Positions 37,018 to 47,946 of a stretch of 64,000 nucleotides of DNA are shown here, in pieces (within the stretch, counting starts at the first letter, position 1; the number at the start of each line of letters is the position of its first letter). The DNA lies in assembly GCA_963210315.1 (NCBI GenBank), contig OY723249.1, forward strand, positions 248,001 to 312,000, read 5' to 3'. Made by a program: the position numbers and the translations under genes. Source of the stretch: Rhynchopus euleeides (taxonomy: Eukaryota > Euglenozoa > Diplonemea > Diplonemida > Diplonemidae). Below the pieces are notes generated by a model. That model did no database searches. It was not told where the DNA came from and saw only the letters and a program-made list of their open reading frames with translations.

Positions 37018-40000
37018 TCAGATGACTTGCTCGTCGACAAATGGCTCGACTGTCACGTGTGGGTCTACCTGCCATGACTGCTTCCCATCTTCAACAATAT
37101 ACATCTCCCACTGCAGGCCTTTGTAGCAGTGCGCAGACGTGTCGGGCGAACGCAGCAGCGTCGCACCCGACCCGGACAGCATATCAGCTTCGGAAGCCGA
37201 GACAACCCATGTGTTATGCGCCGACAGGTGGATGCAGGCGCCGCCGTCTTTGCAGTATACAGGCTGCCCCCGGACAGCACCTCCCTTCCTATCGCGGAGG
37301 GTGTATGTTCCAACCAGATCCTGCTGCGGGGCACACCTGCTGGACTGGCAGGGCTTCTGGAAGAAGTGCGACCCCTCAAACCACTGCGTCTCGGGCCGCA
37401 ACTGCGGGCTCCACTGCAGCCGCACAACGGGGAGATGCGTCTCCCACCCCGCACCCTCCTCCGGACCAACCTCGTCCCACAGGATCCACCCGCTGTCGAC
37501 GCCGTCAGCAACCTCCAGCCGCCAGCATATGGGATCCAGGTCGGGGGACTCCCCTGCTGGGGTCTGCAACCGATATCCGTAAAGCGCGCTGGGGTGGGTC
37601 AGCTGGAACACAATGCTGGCAGGCATCGGGCATTTCCAACAGGAGTGGCTGATGATCCCCGCATTCTCCGGGCCGAAATCTGGGAGAACCTTGCCGCCTG
37701 TGTACTCCTTCGACAGCTTGAAGGTTGGGTTAGGCAGTTCATAGACAGGAGACGCCAGGAGCTGCAAACACCCAATTGCAACATGGTCGCTGTCCGCATC
37801 CCTGAGCTTCAGCGGCGTGAACCGGACACAGCGGACGTGCCTCCTGGGGCACATCAGGGTGTGGCGGGGTGCGGAGAGCCGAATGGATTTCTCAAGCCCC
37901 TCCCACGGCTCGTCTCCGTCTTCCTCCGGCTCTGGGGCGGGGTCCACCGCCTCCAACACACGCCACATGTAGGGGCCGCGGGACCAGCCTTTCGGGGTGA
38001 CCAGCGGGAAGCCCTTTGAGTCGAAGCCCTTAACCTCACCCTCCAGCCAGGGCTCCAGGAGGGAGTCGCGTATCCGCACAGCGTCGCCCTCAGAGAGTGT
38101 GGTGTGGTCAAACCCGTAGTCGGGGTCCTGCGTGGTGTCGGTGCCGGTCATCCAGCGTTCCGCTTCCTTGCGGAGGGAGGTGCCCCCAACCTCGTGCATG
38201 CGGGGACGTCGCATGTTCTGGGGGTGCACGCTCTGCCACCGCTTGACCCCCCCGGAGCTGCCGTAGACATCCGCTTGGAAGGTCCCGTCGCCGTTGTCCA
38301 TCGTGAGAGTGATCGGGAACCACCTGCCCGTGACGTCCTTCCCCTCGAATTTGACCCCCACCTCGACCTTTTCCACGATTTTGAAGATGTATCCGCCCTC
38401 CCGGTGCCAGGGCACAGCGGAGCTGCTCTGCGGCCTGACGTATGGGCGCCGCGTCTTGGAGAACTTCACGACCTTCCCGATCAGCCAGTCCTCCCCCGGG
38501 GCGTCCTTGCAGGCGACGAGGTCGCCAATCTCAAACTGGGGATCTGACTTCTTCACATTCAGCTTCGACTCATGCACCCAGTGCACCACAGACCCATCCG
38601 AGACCTTCACAGTATACATATCCCGTGAGGCCACTGTGGCTGTCACCTCCTCCCCAATAGGGTACTGCACCAAACCCAGTGTGATTGGCTCCGTCAGCAC
38701 TGCAGGGTATTCCTCACCTGGTGCGGATGCGGCTGCAGCCTCAGGGCCATACTTTGCCTCAAACACAGGCACGGGGAGAGGGGCGTCCACAGCGGACCAC
38801 GAAACGGACTCCACCGGAGGGTAGAGGTGCCCCTCGTCGCTTTTGTATAAAAACTTGAGCTCGCCGTAGATGTCCCGCAGGACCCACCACCGCATGTCGT
38901 GCCACCGGATCTGGAAGGCGTGGTCCCCAATCTTCGCCCAGTAGGGGGACCTCGTCCTGTAGTTGGTGTAGACGTGGTTCCCACTCTCGTCGGGGGTCAG
39001 GTCCTGCTGCCCCTTCTCGCCCACGAGAAACTCATCCGATACATTCCGCTGGATCAGCTGGTAGGTGCCATTCGCCTCTGAGATACCGCACGCCCGCAGG
39101 TCGATCGATGCCAGCGCCAGAGGTGGGAACTGCCTCGGGCGTGTGGGGTACGACCCGAAGCAGAACTGCTTCTGCATCACACCGCCCGCCTTCTCGAAAG
39201 CGTTTGTGCTGTACTGCGGGAAGAGGTTCACGTCATCCAGATCCACCCCGAGCTGAAAGATGAGCTCGTTGACAGTCGGCTCCCTGTCCACCGTCAGGAG
39301 GGAGCACAGCGTGTCGGTGAGGATGCCGCAGAAGGACCACCCAGGGGCAAAGTCGATAACACTGTCACGCGTCAGGCTCAGGATGTTCAGCAGGCAGGGG
39401 ATGCGGAAGGACGGGATCACGCTTGCCGGGGATGTGAAGCTGAGACCGTGCCTCTCCCCAACGACGCTCTGCGGGAGGGCGAACAGCGAGGAGGGCGACG
39501 AGGTATCGAAGACGCACGTCAGCTTCACCCCCTCGGGGATGAGCGCGAAGAAGCTGCGGTGCAGCTCGTCATCTGTGAGGAGCCCCTCTGAAACGTAGTC
39601 CAGCGGGTAGAGCCCCGGCTCCACACCGGCTTCGTCATTCTTCGCAGTCTTCGCCCTGCCGATGAAGACGAGCAGCAGGGAATCGCCCTTCTCCGCCCCA
39701 CGCCGCAACCAATCCAGCCCGTCGACAATATTCTTCTTCGTCGGGAGGCACTTGCTCTCCTTCGTGTCTGTCACCAAACGGATCTCCGCACCGAACCCAA
39801 TGTCGGTGAGCGTCAGCGCCAGGTTGTACGCCGCATGCGTCGCGCCCTGCTTTGTCGACCGCCTCTTCGCATGCGGGTTCCCCCCCAGCTCCATCGCTGT
39901 CCCTTGATACACCGCCGACACGATCAGCGCACGCTTCCCCCCCACCAGCGGGTCGAGATACTCCTGCTCCTGCAGCTTCCGAATCTGCTTCCATGGATAT

Positions 40001-40900
40001 GCCGTGCGGTTCTCCGCCCAGGCATCCGGACGGACCAGAGGAGAGTACATGTCCTTCTGCTGCACTGTGCCATCCTCCAGGGGCAGCGAGGCTGAGATGA
40101 CCTGTGAGGAGAAGCCTGTGACCCTGCCGTGCATCCATGTCTCGCTGTCTGAATCGCGCACCATCACACGGTCCCCCATGCGGTATTCAAAGTTGATGGA
40201 GACACCGGTGTACTTCTCGAGAATGTCCTCCCAGGTGTCGTCAGCCAGGCCTCGCCACCTGGCGAAGTCGGCGCGGAGCGACTGCTTGTGGATCAGGTTC
40301 GCCGTGCGGACGTTCTGCCACAGGGACCCGTCGCGTGTGACGTAGCAGTCGCAGGTCTGCCCATCGTCAGACACCCCAACCACACGGCAGGTGAAGTAGG
40401 TCCCCTGCTGGTCGGGCGCAAGGTACTCCCCGTTGATGGCGACATCCAACCCGACCTCCCCTGCTGGCGGGGCGGTGATGGGCGCAATCTCATCCCAGAC
40501 GTATTTGTGCCTCCACTGGATGAGGTGCCCGTCTGGACGCACCAGCGGCACGTTGTCCCGGATGCCAACAACAGTGCCGAGGAGCCAGCGCGTGTCATCC
40601 TTGTCGCGCACTGCGACGCGCTGCTCGAGGTGGTATTCCGTCCGCACCTGTGTGGCAGGGCGCCCCGGCAACATCGTCTGCGACGGGGGGATCGGGTGTG
40701 CCTCCTCCTCGCCTGCGTCTGCAAGGTGTGTGAACTCAACCACCGCCTCCACCTCCACGTAGAGCAGGTTCTTGCCTTCCAGAGCAGGGCGTGCATCTGC
40801 CGTGGTGACGGCAACCTCTTCGTCAGGCGTCCACCCGGCATCTTCGTTGCTCGCCCAGTTGCGCACAGAGATCGGGAGGTCGGCGTCGTGGTTCTCCGCA
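37018..40900 (-). CDS. Giant multidomain protein with an inactive metacaspase domain (5' exon not found)
   Basis: Coding starts at a splice acceptor (CCACCTGCAG, ending at 40901) and runs 1294 codons to a stop at 37018. The phase requires an upstream exon that I could not place in 40940-41318. Counting from the acceptor: four SH3-like modules of V-x-V-R-D-x-W-x-G-x-V type (about 92, 245, 792, 938, for example MVRDSDSETWMHGRVTGF), and a metacaspase/caspase p20-like domain (about 320-475; ALIVSAVYQGTAMELGG, KGDSLLLVFIGRAKT, LTCVFDTSSPSS). Then comes a repeat module (about 607-690) and a discoidin-like domain (about 1090-1160, YGYRLQTPAGESPDLDPICW). A last module resembles the end of the 41319 gene. 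The catalytic His (SGHG) is Arg and the catalytic Cys (DSCHSG) is Ser. No signal peptide is visible. Likely a scaffold pseudo-protease. Confidence 0.78.
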
Positions 40901-41318
40901 CTGCAGGTGGGAGGTGGTGGTGGTGGGGTGGGGTCAAACACCCAGCCATGTCACCATGAAATCTTGTTGATATAATATCGGGTTTACTGCTATCCACAAC
41001 ACATCACAGCTGGTCCGAGCCCGTCTGGTCCTCCTTGAGTGGAGGAGTTGAAAGAGGCCGCCCCTGGAGCTCCACCGCAGGGTAACGGAGGCGGCCGGGA
41101 ACGCGACCCGCCTCATGAAAGTTCAGGCCGCATCAGTGGCAGTGCAGGCGAAAGAGGCCGAGGCCCTGGCGAAGGAGTGGGCCCGGCGACCGTTTGTCAC
41201 GACAGAATGACGTCGATCACGCGTATTTATTTTGGCCCCGACTGGCGGAAAAGGGTTGCCACGTGTTGTGAGAGAGTTGTTTCTTTTTGCGGCTCTGCCG
41301 CAAACACCACCCCACGTG

Positions 41319-41994
41319 TCAGCCATACCACAGGTGGAACATCAGGTCGTCCAGCGTGTCAGCCACCACCCAGCGCTTGTCCACCTCCGACATAAACAGA
41401 AGCCTGTGCAGAGAGAGTGTGTTGCACCGACCTGCTGCCAACACCTTCGACACCATGCTGATACACCCCCCTCCCTGCCCCCTGCTCCCCACACCCACAC
41501 GCCACCACCCCCTGTGCATACTTAGGGGACATGCCACTGTCCATCTCAACGAGGCTGAGTCGCTGCTGCCAAAAAGGCCGTCCGTTGTATAGCTGCGGTG
41601 CCTCCGACCGGGGGTGGCACGACAGCTCATACTGCCCGGCGCACTGCAGCTGCCGGTTCGGCGACACCAGAACAAGGTGTATCGGGGCTTTTGACAGAAG
41701 CACCACGGTGTCCGACTCCAGACCCCACACGCTGGCGACGTTATCCAGATGCGCTGCAGGGTTCTGGTCAAACTCCGCAAGGGACTGCTTGAGGGGAACC
41801 CACCGTAGGACACGGACAGGCTCACCGGGCTGGGGCAGGCTGTCTGCGCTGTGCGGCAGCCCTGTCACAGGGCAATACTGGGCCGAGGGGGAGGCACAGC
41901 GCATGCAGACATCCAGCTCCGAGAACACCCCGCCTGTCTCGGCACCCTCTGCGCCTGCATCGCGGGGAGAGAGCGGTGACCCGTTTGCAGGCAT
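41319..41994 (-). CDS. Two-exon protein of unknown function, 185 aa
   Basis: Exon 1 is 41994-41522 and exon 2 is 41403-41319. The donor is GTATGC at 41521 and the acceptor CTCTGCACAG ends at 41404. Joining in phase 2 gives MSPKLLFMSEVDKRWVVAD across the junction and a stop after LMFHLWYG. The N-terminal part has CMRCASPSAQYC, a possible Cys-pair motif. The C-terminal half (GQYELSCH, YNGRPFW, KRWVVADT) resembles a module seen twice in the giant neighbour at 37018-40900, so the two adjacent genes may be related in origin. The ATG has GCAG 10 nt upstream. No known domain was recognised. Confidence 0.72.
41404..41521 (-). other. Intron of the 41319-41994 gene, 118 nt
   Basis: GTATGC to TCTGCACAG. 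The intron is G-rich at its 5' part and pyrimidine-rich at its 3' part, like the two introns of the CDC14 fusion gene. Confidence 0.85.
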
Positions 41995-42555
41995 CCCACC
42001 TCAGCTGCCCCGCACAGCACACCACAGCAGCAGAGGCGGAGCTCCTCAGGCAGGCCCGTTGAGATACAGCCTGCAGGTTCGGATGGCAGCAGGTTTGGTG
42101 ATGTTCAGACGTCTTGGCGATCGAGGGAGAGAGAGAGAGCACCGAAGATGAGTTGGGCACGGCGGCGCACAGACAAGCTGCCGAACCCTTGAGAGTGGTG
42201 GGAGCGGGCTACCGAAGGTGCTGCATGGCAGAGGGGGGCATCGTGGTTTCGGCGCCTGTCGGGGAAGGGGCCGTGTGGTGCTGCAGGAATCGGGGAGGGG
42301 AGGGGCAATCCAGCGGGCTGAGACGCCTCGGTGGGTTGTGTGGTTCAGCCTGGGAGAGGGGGGGGAGGTGGTTTGGTCTGATGTTCGGTGTGGGCGCCTT
42401 TGCACATAAATGCAGAAAGAGGGTTTCAGACATGCCGTGACAGTTTCACAGTGCAGCAGCCAATAGCAGCCAAAAGAAGACTTCTGCGGATGGAGCTGGG
42501 GGGTTGGGTGAGGCGGCACTCGAGATGCATTCCACACAAGCTTTTGAGGCATCAG
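41995..42555. other. Intergenic DNA, no gene recognised
   Basis: About 560 bp between two minus-strand genes. A (GA)n stretch lies at 42126-42138. Nothing coding or repetitive stood out. Confidence 0.5.
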
Positions 42556-43227
42556 TCAGGTCGGTGTAACTACAAGAGTGATGCCTTCTAGAGGCGTGCT
42601 GCCCCGCATCGACAGGTCCCGCCACGTCGACCCTGTCGTCTGTGTGACGTGGGATGCGAAGACCGCGGCGCTATCCGGGTCGTCGATGTCAAACTCATCG
42701 CCGCTGCTGTCAGAGAAGGAGATGCCGTTCACGGGAGTGAACTCGCAGCTCACAGCCTGCCTCATCTGGCGGAAGAGAAGGTGCGCATCCCCGCCAGACG
42801 CAGCCTCATCCAGCGCACTGCAGGAGAGGGTGATGCACTTCGGGGCGCGCGACAGCCTGTGGCAGGAGATACGCACGGTCGCCTCGCCCGGCGCAAACAT
42901 ATCGTGGTACAGCTGCTTCGCAGTGCAGAGGCTGGAAGGCGCCACCAGCACGAGCCCCGGGAGCCCCTTCTTCTCGGGGACACGGCCCATGCGGCAGAGC
43001 TTTGCGAACGTGCGCAGCTGGGTGTCGGTGCGGAGGAGGCGCATGGTCCCGCCGCTCGTCCTGAAGCCCAGGTCGAGCTCCTGGTGCTGCGGCACGTCGA
43101 AGTGTTCGAAGACCCTCTGCCGCAGCTCGTCCAGCGCCTGTGGGGCGCTGCAGTCGGCGCTGGCTTGCCATACGCCGCTCTGCACAACCACCTCCGGCCG
43201 TCCTTCAACAAGAACCTCGATGCTCAT
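42556..43227 (-). CDS. Protein with N-terminal ubiquitin-like/PB1-like fold, 223 aa
   Basis: The ATG at 43227 is followed by MSIEVLVEGRPEVVV, a first beta hairpin, then a helix (ALDELRQRVFEHFDV) and ELDLGFRTSGGTMRLLRTDTQ, which reads like a PB1 or ubiquitin-like domain (residues 1-95). A second half (100-223) has no known motif; it carries an acidic stretch SDSSGDEFDIDDPDS near its end. ACAG lies 4 nt upstream of the ATG. The beta-grasp start recalls the two ankyrin proteins at 9180 and 13154, but there are no ankyrin repeats here. Function is unknown. Confidence 0.7.
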   Translation of the reverse strand: MSIEVLVEGRPEVVVQSGVWQASADCSAPQALDELRQRVFEHFDVPQHQELDLGFRTSGGTMRLLRTDTQLRTFAKLCRMGRVPEKKGLPGLVLVAPSSLCTAKQLYHDMFAPGEATVRISCHRLSRAPKCITLSCSALDEAASGGDAHLLFRQMRQAVSCEFTPVNGISFSDSSGDEFDIDDPDSAAVFASHVTQTTGSTWRDLSMRGSTPLEGITLVVTPT

Positions 43228-44117
43228 GCCGCTGTGCGGTCATGTGCTGCTCCCTGCAGGTCGGTCACAACAGAGGGAGGGCGTGATGGGGGCGGGGAGG
43301 GTCGGAGCGAATATGCTGTCCCGTCAACAAAGGAATGGGTCTGTGGGTCTGTGGGCCCGGCGGGCCCTCTGGAGGCCCGGTTGAAAAATGATGGGGGAGG
43401 GGGTGTTGGTTGTGCGGCAAAATCCGGGTGGCAAAATGATGCGTGGCGGGATCGGGGGGGGGGGGGGGGGGGTTGCGCCAAAGCTGATTTGATTCGAGAA
43501 AAGCGCAACAACCGTGATTGAACCATATTCCTTGTTTGATGCGTTGGCACTCCACCACCCTATAGCTGCGAACCCGATGTGGTGTGGTCACATGTGCACA
43601 TGAGATGGCTAGAATCTCAGAACAACGAAGTACATAAGCTAGACACGCAGAACAGAAGCAGGGTCGTGGCAGCACTCCTACACCTTTACACATCATGCAT
43701 GTGCCAAAAGGAGTGCCAAGGGTTTCTTGCGTCTTGTGCAACCTTCTGGTCACCTGCACGATGGTGTGTGGAGTGGAGGTGAGCAAACCACTGCAGCCTT
43801 CCCGATAGGAACACTTTCCGTGAGCATGTTTGTCCAAGAATATTTCCAAAGACTTTTTCGATTGGGGCTTCCTCGCACGCACGCGTTTGTCCGCGGACAC
43901 CCCTGGTCAGTGCCCCCCGCGTTGTCTCGATGCGGGGGGCACTGCTCCAACTTGCGGGCAAGCTGGCACTGCAGGCTATTTTCAACGTCGCGCGCAACCG
44001 GATAGAACCAGTGTGCGGACGAGTGCACGGATTCGACGAGTGGAACCCGACTCGTCGACGAGACGGGGTGCCGACTCCTGCGTCCATGCAGCCCTCCCCG
44101 AGACACGGGTGGTCGCG
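43228..44117. other. Intergenic DNA with a strong hairpin and a G run
   Basis: About 890 bp. A G run lies at about 43456-43472. An inverted repeat AGTGCCCCCCGC / GCGGGGGGCACT at 43909-43943 forms a 12-bp stem with an 11-nt loop. It is on the 3' side of the RING gene, so it could mark a transcript end. No gene was recognised. Confidence 0.55.
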
Positions 44118-44720
44118 CTACGCGAGGAGGGGGGCAGAGTCTGGCACCTCGACACCTGCCAAGCTGTGCGCCACATCTGCCATCTCGACGGCCTCCCCCT
44201 CATCCTCTGCCTGGTGGGCTGCAGCGGGCGTGGGGGTCACCAGCAACGTGACCGCAGCGGCACGTGACTCCAAGTCATCGGTGCGGGGGTCCTGCTGTGT
44301 GTCGGGGGACGTTTCGTCGTCGTTCTGCCCTGACGCACTGTCCGCGTCGTTGCCGTCCGTGGCATCGCCGCCGTTCAGCAGGATACACGACCTGCAGTTG
44401 GGACACTGAGGTGCACGGCGTCTCTCCTGGATAAGGTGCACGACGTAGTCTCGCAGGCACTCGTGGTGCAGGAAGTGCCCGCAGGCCGGCAGCTGCACAC
44501 ACTCGGCATTCAGCAGGTCATCCAAACACACGGTGCACTGGCCCTGCGCCTCGTCATTGTCAGTGTCGAGCGGCACCACCAGGGTTTGCAGCAGGTCGAT
44601 GTAGTCCTCCTCACGCAGTTCGAGCAGCGGGTCGTCCTCCGTCGGGCCCTGCTGCTGTCCGCGGACACGGCACCACCAAAACAGCAGGGCCAGCAGGATA
44701 AACAGCACAGGATACAGCAT
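44118..44720 (-). CDS. Membrane-anchored RING-H2 E3 ubiquitin ligase, 200 aa
   Basis: Starting at the ATG at 44720 the protein begins with a transmembrane helix (MLYPVLFILLALLFWWCRVR). An acidic spacer follows, then a RING-H2 finger at about residues 60-107: CTVC, CVQLPACGHFLHHECL and CPNC give the C3H2C3 set. The tail is acidic and Ser/Asp-rich, ending DSAPLLA. RING-H2 proteins of this form are E3 ligases at the ER, Golgi or endosomal membranes, with the finger in the cytosol. The nearest upstream acceptor (TTCACAG) is 64 nt before this ATG with no stop between, so a short upstream coding exon is possible. Confidence 0.85.
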   Translation of the reverse strand: MLYPVLFILLALLFWWCRVRGQQQGPTEDDPLLELREEDYIDLLQTLVVPLDTDNDEAQGQCTVCLDDLLNAECVQLPACGHFLHHECLRDYVVHLIQERRRAPQCPNCRSCILLNGGDATDGNDADSASGQNDDETSPDTQQDPRTDDLESRAAAVTLLVTPTPAAAHQAEDEGEAVEMADVAHSLAGVEVPDSAPLLA

Positions 44721-44931
44721 AAAAGCAGGAGGCTCGGTGTCATGCGAGACGAACACGGCGGGTGGCGGGATCTCGCTCGAGGTTTCCTGTGAACGGGATG
44801 AGGATGCAGCAGGGATCAAAATGGCTGCAACGTGAGAGGGCACAGCTTCGCGGTGACCACTGAAAAGGAACCTGCGAACCTGATAAAAGGGCGACAGGAT
44901 TTGCAATAAGTGGCGGAAGCGTCAAAACGCA

Positions 44932-47900
44932 TCAAACGAACGCAGAAATGTTGGCACATACAGTAATGGAGCACACGGCCCTCTCCGAGTATCCGTTCCC
45001 TCTGCCCCGGTGGTAGTTGAACCTCAGCACACGCCCAGTTGCGAAGCACTGGCCCGGCAGATCGTCGCTGTTAACAACACCACCCCAGGAGTAGACATCG
45101 GGCGTGGCCGGAGGCCCAGACCACTCCATGGTGCTGTGGAGGTTGAGGGACAACACAGCCTCCTGGCAGCTGGATTTACGAGAGATGTAATGCAGGCCTC
45201 TCTCCTGCACTCCAGCACTCCAGCACGTCTCTCTGTTGCCCAGCACGACGTATTGCGCGGCACGGCACAGCGTCCGGACCAGCCCTCGCTGGGGTGTGGC
45301 GATGCGGGACGTCTCCAGGCCCTGTTTGTTGTACTTCAGAACCACGCCCCCAGTCTTGCTCTCGTCGACGTAGCACCGTGGCATGCCAGCCAGATGGACT
45401 GTGTCGATGCGGGGGTTCAGCCTTGTGGTGAAGATCATCTGTGCCACTCGCTGGCAATCGGCGAGGTTCATAATCGGCCCATACCCAATCGGGCACGGCC
45501 GCCCCGCCGTGTCGCCATAAGTGTAGCTTTCCAGAGAGGTGTGGTAGGCAATGACATTGATGCCGGAGCCGGTACTGTTGTCGAGGTGGAAGCACGGCCG
45601 CTTCCCGAGAAGCTCCCTCCCGCAGTCATCGCTGCAGGTGAAGGACGAGCAGAGGTCCGGCTGTGTCGGGGGGCAGCGCAGGATCCCCCCGTGGTGCCTG
45701 CAGCAGTGCTCCCCCTTGCAGTAGGTGCCGTCGTGGCACATGTGGTTGTAGGCAACTCTGCTGTTGGTGCCGGCACACTCCTTCAGTGACCGCTCCGGCT
45801 GAATCGTGGGGACAGGTCCTTGCCACGGCAGCCTCGCGAACACCTTGATGTGGGACGTCTCCCCGTCAACAGTGAGCGACACCGCCACGGTTCGCGCGTG
45901 CAGCGATGCCGCAACATTCACCTCCACTCGCGAGAGCGACTTCTTCCGGCAGTGGCCCTTCGCGCGTGTGCCCTCCACCACGCAGGACGTGCCCTTGTCG
46001 CAGAACAGCGAGGCATCGAGCTGCTGCGTATAGTCGATGCACACGGCCCCTGCAGGCAGGGGTGCAAGGGGCGGCATGCAGAACAGGCGTGTCGGCATGG
46101 CCACCCTGTCCTGCATCTGCAGGATCGGGGGGGCGACGCACCACGAGGTGGACGTGCTGTTGGAGACCAGCACGTCCTCCTCCATACGCTCGTGGTACTG
46201 GTCAGCATAAGAGCCACCGGAGCGTGTTGCCAGCACCGTCGGGCCTGCTGGGCACAGGGAGTTGCTAGCTGCCAATTCCAGCCATGAGCCTGACTTGATG
46301 GGGGCGTCGCAGCTCTTGTGGCTGCACTCAAGCTGGCGGCACAACAAATCCTCGCGCTCACCAGCGAGGAATGGCTGAACAGTCGCCACCATGTCCAAAA
46401 GGGGTTGCAAGGCCTCGTCTTCATCGGTAAACACCTCCTGTGGGTTGACAGACCCACGCGACACCAGCGCATCCTCGAAGCGCACTTGCGACGTGTCCCG
46501 AGCAAACTTGGACTGCATGGCGGGGGTGTAGAACTGCAGCGTCACGACAACCACAGCGTACTGCGGGTCGTCAGGGGCAGGCTCCTCCTTGATCTGGTGC
46601 ACGACGACAAGGGTCCTGCCATCAGATGTGGCACGCAGCCCAGGCACACCAGCCGTGATCCTCCTGTCGCACTGTCCATCCTCGCACATGTGATAGGCAA
46701 ACACTTCGGACGCCGGTGTTGGGGACCGCACTGCGGTGATGACACCCTCAGGGGACCCTGGCAGATGCAGGAAGGCAACCTCGGGCCGCTGCGACAGCGG
46801 GAGCTGGAAGAGCTTGCCATCGGTGCAGTGAGACTGCACACCGTCCACATTGCTCTTTGCGCAGGGCCTTTCGAGTGTGGTTCCCGGACTGTTGCGAAAG
46901 GAAACCGATTCGTACACGCGGAATACGGCCATTCCATAACCACGGACTTCTGGTTTGTGGCAGTTCCCGTTGAGCCAGCGCACGCACTTGCTGGAACCAG
47001 GCCATTCTTGGTGAGTCTGGAAGCCGGTGCACTGGTGGTCGTACATGCACTTGACCTTGCATTGAACGAAGTCACGCAACCGCCGAATCGTGTAGTCAAC
47101 GCCCTCCGTATAGAGAGCCGGGTCGCATGTGGCACCGGATCGCTGAAGCGACCCGGCGATCCGCAGCTTCACACGGCGGGTCGTGCCGTCGTTCAGCAGG
47201 ACTACCATGCTACGGACAGCTCCGTCGATATGGATGGCGTCAACGAAGGCGGGGATGCCTCCCGCAGTGTCATGGGTATCCAGGAACGACGTTGTGCGTG
47301 TTTTCCACTGGGATCTCACCAGTGTGTACATAGTGACGTACCAGTCGTATGCCACCGCAATCACATCCCCACGACCACTGATACTAATCGACCGTATCGC
47401 ACCCATACTCTGGACGAGCCCACTCCACGACATCCGTGTGGTGTTTGTGGTGGGCACACTATGCACATGTGTCAACACAGGCTTGGACCCAGGGTGGCAC
47501 TTGAAGAACCTGACCACCCCATCCAGCGTCCCCACAGCGAATACCCCACCTCCCTTCGAAACAGCGATCGCAGTCGCATCCGTCACGGACGGCTCTATGT
47601 AGGCGTAGTGCGACCGCACGGGAGTGGGGTCCAGACAGTCCGGACAGCGCCGCGCAACCCATTCCTGGACCCAGTACACGACACGGCCTGTGGCCGTGAT
47701 GCCGACAATCACATCGCCCTCCGACCCCACAAGAAGCTGGCGGATGCCGAACCTCTCCCCTGTCGGCTCAGCCTCCTTGCCGCCCTGGCTGTGATGCAGC
47801 CACCTGTCTCCCCGGTCGAAGTAGGTGTCACGTCTGTAGCCCAACCCACTACCCCACAGCAGGGCGTAGTCGTCAGTAAACCCCTTTATTTCCCCGCAAC

Positions 47901-47946
47901 TGGCTGCTGCGGCCAGCGCCAGCAGCGCCCAGGCACCCCGGCACAT
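44932..47946 (-). CDS. Large secreted Cys-rich protein, 1004 aa
   Basis: The ATG at 47946 starts a signal peptide (MCRGAWALLALAAAASC); AAG lies 6 nt upstream. Residues about 20-300 contain beta-propeller-like strands (GGVFAVGTLDGVVRFF, RGDVIAVAYDWYVTMY). Residues about 310-385 resemble an Apple/PAN module, with CKVKCMYDHQCTGFQTHQ and a later KCVRWLNGNC. Many paired cysteines follow, for example CHDGTYCKGEHCCRHHGG. The chain ends ITVCANISAFV with no transmembrane segment or obvious GPI signal, so it is probably secreted or lumenal. I do not recognise the whole architecture. Confidence 0.75.
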   Translation of the reverse strand: MCRGAWALLALAAAASCGEIKGFTDDYALLWGSGLGYRRDTYFDRGDRWLHHSQGGKEAEPTGERFGIRQLLVGSEGDVIVGITATGRVVYWVQEWVARRCPDCLDPTPVRSHYAYIEPSVTDATAIAVSKGGGVFAVGTLDGVVRFFKCHPGSKPVLTHVHSVPTTNTTRMSWSGLVQSMGAIRSISISGRGDVIAVAYDWYVTMYTLVRSQWKTRTTSFLDTHDTAGGIPAFVDAIHIDGAVRSMVVLLNDGTTRRVKLRIAGSLQRSGATCDPALYTEGVDYTIRRLRDFVQCKVKCMYDHQCTGFQTHQEWPGSSKCVRWLNGNCHKPEVRGYGMAVFRVYESVSFRNSPGTTLERPCAKSNVDGVQSHCTDGKLFQLPLSQRPEVAFLHLPGSPEGVITAVRSPTPASEVFAYHMCEDGQCDRRITAGVPGLRATSDGRTLVVVHQIKEEPAPDDPQYAVVVVTLQFYTPAMQSKFARDTSQVRFEDALVSRGSVNPQEVFTDEDEALQPLLDMVATVQPFLAGEREDLLCRQLECSHKSCDAPIKSGSWLELAASNSLCPAGPTVLATRSGGSYADQYHERMEEDVLVSNSTSTSWCVAPPILQMQDRVAMPTRLFCMPPLAPLPAGAVCIDYTQQLDASLFCDKGTSCVVEGTRAKGHCRKKSLSRVEVNVAASLHARTVAVSLTVDGETSHIKVFARLPWQGPVPTIQPERSLKECAGTNSRVAYNHMCHDGTYCKGEHCCRHHGGILRCPPTQPDLCSSFTCSDDCGRELLGKRPCFHLDNSTGSGINVIAYHTSLESYTYGDTAGRPCPIGYGPIMNLADCQRVAQMIFTTRLNPRIDTVHLAGMPRCYVDESKTGGVVLKYNKQGLETSRIATPQRGLVRTLCRAAQYVVLGNRETCWSAGVQERGLHYISRKSSCQEAVLSLNLHSTMEWSGPPATPDVYSWGGVVNSDDLPGQCFATGRVLRFNYHRGRGNGYSERAVCSITVCANISAFV

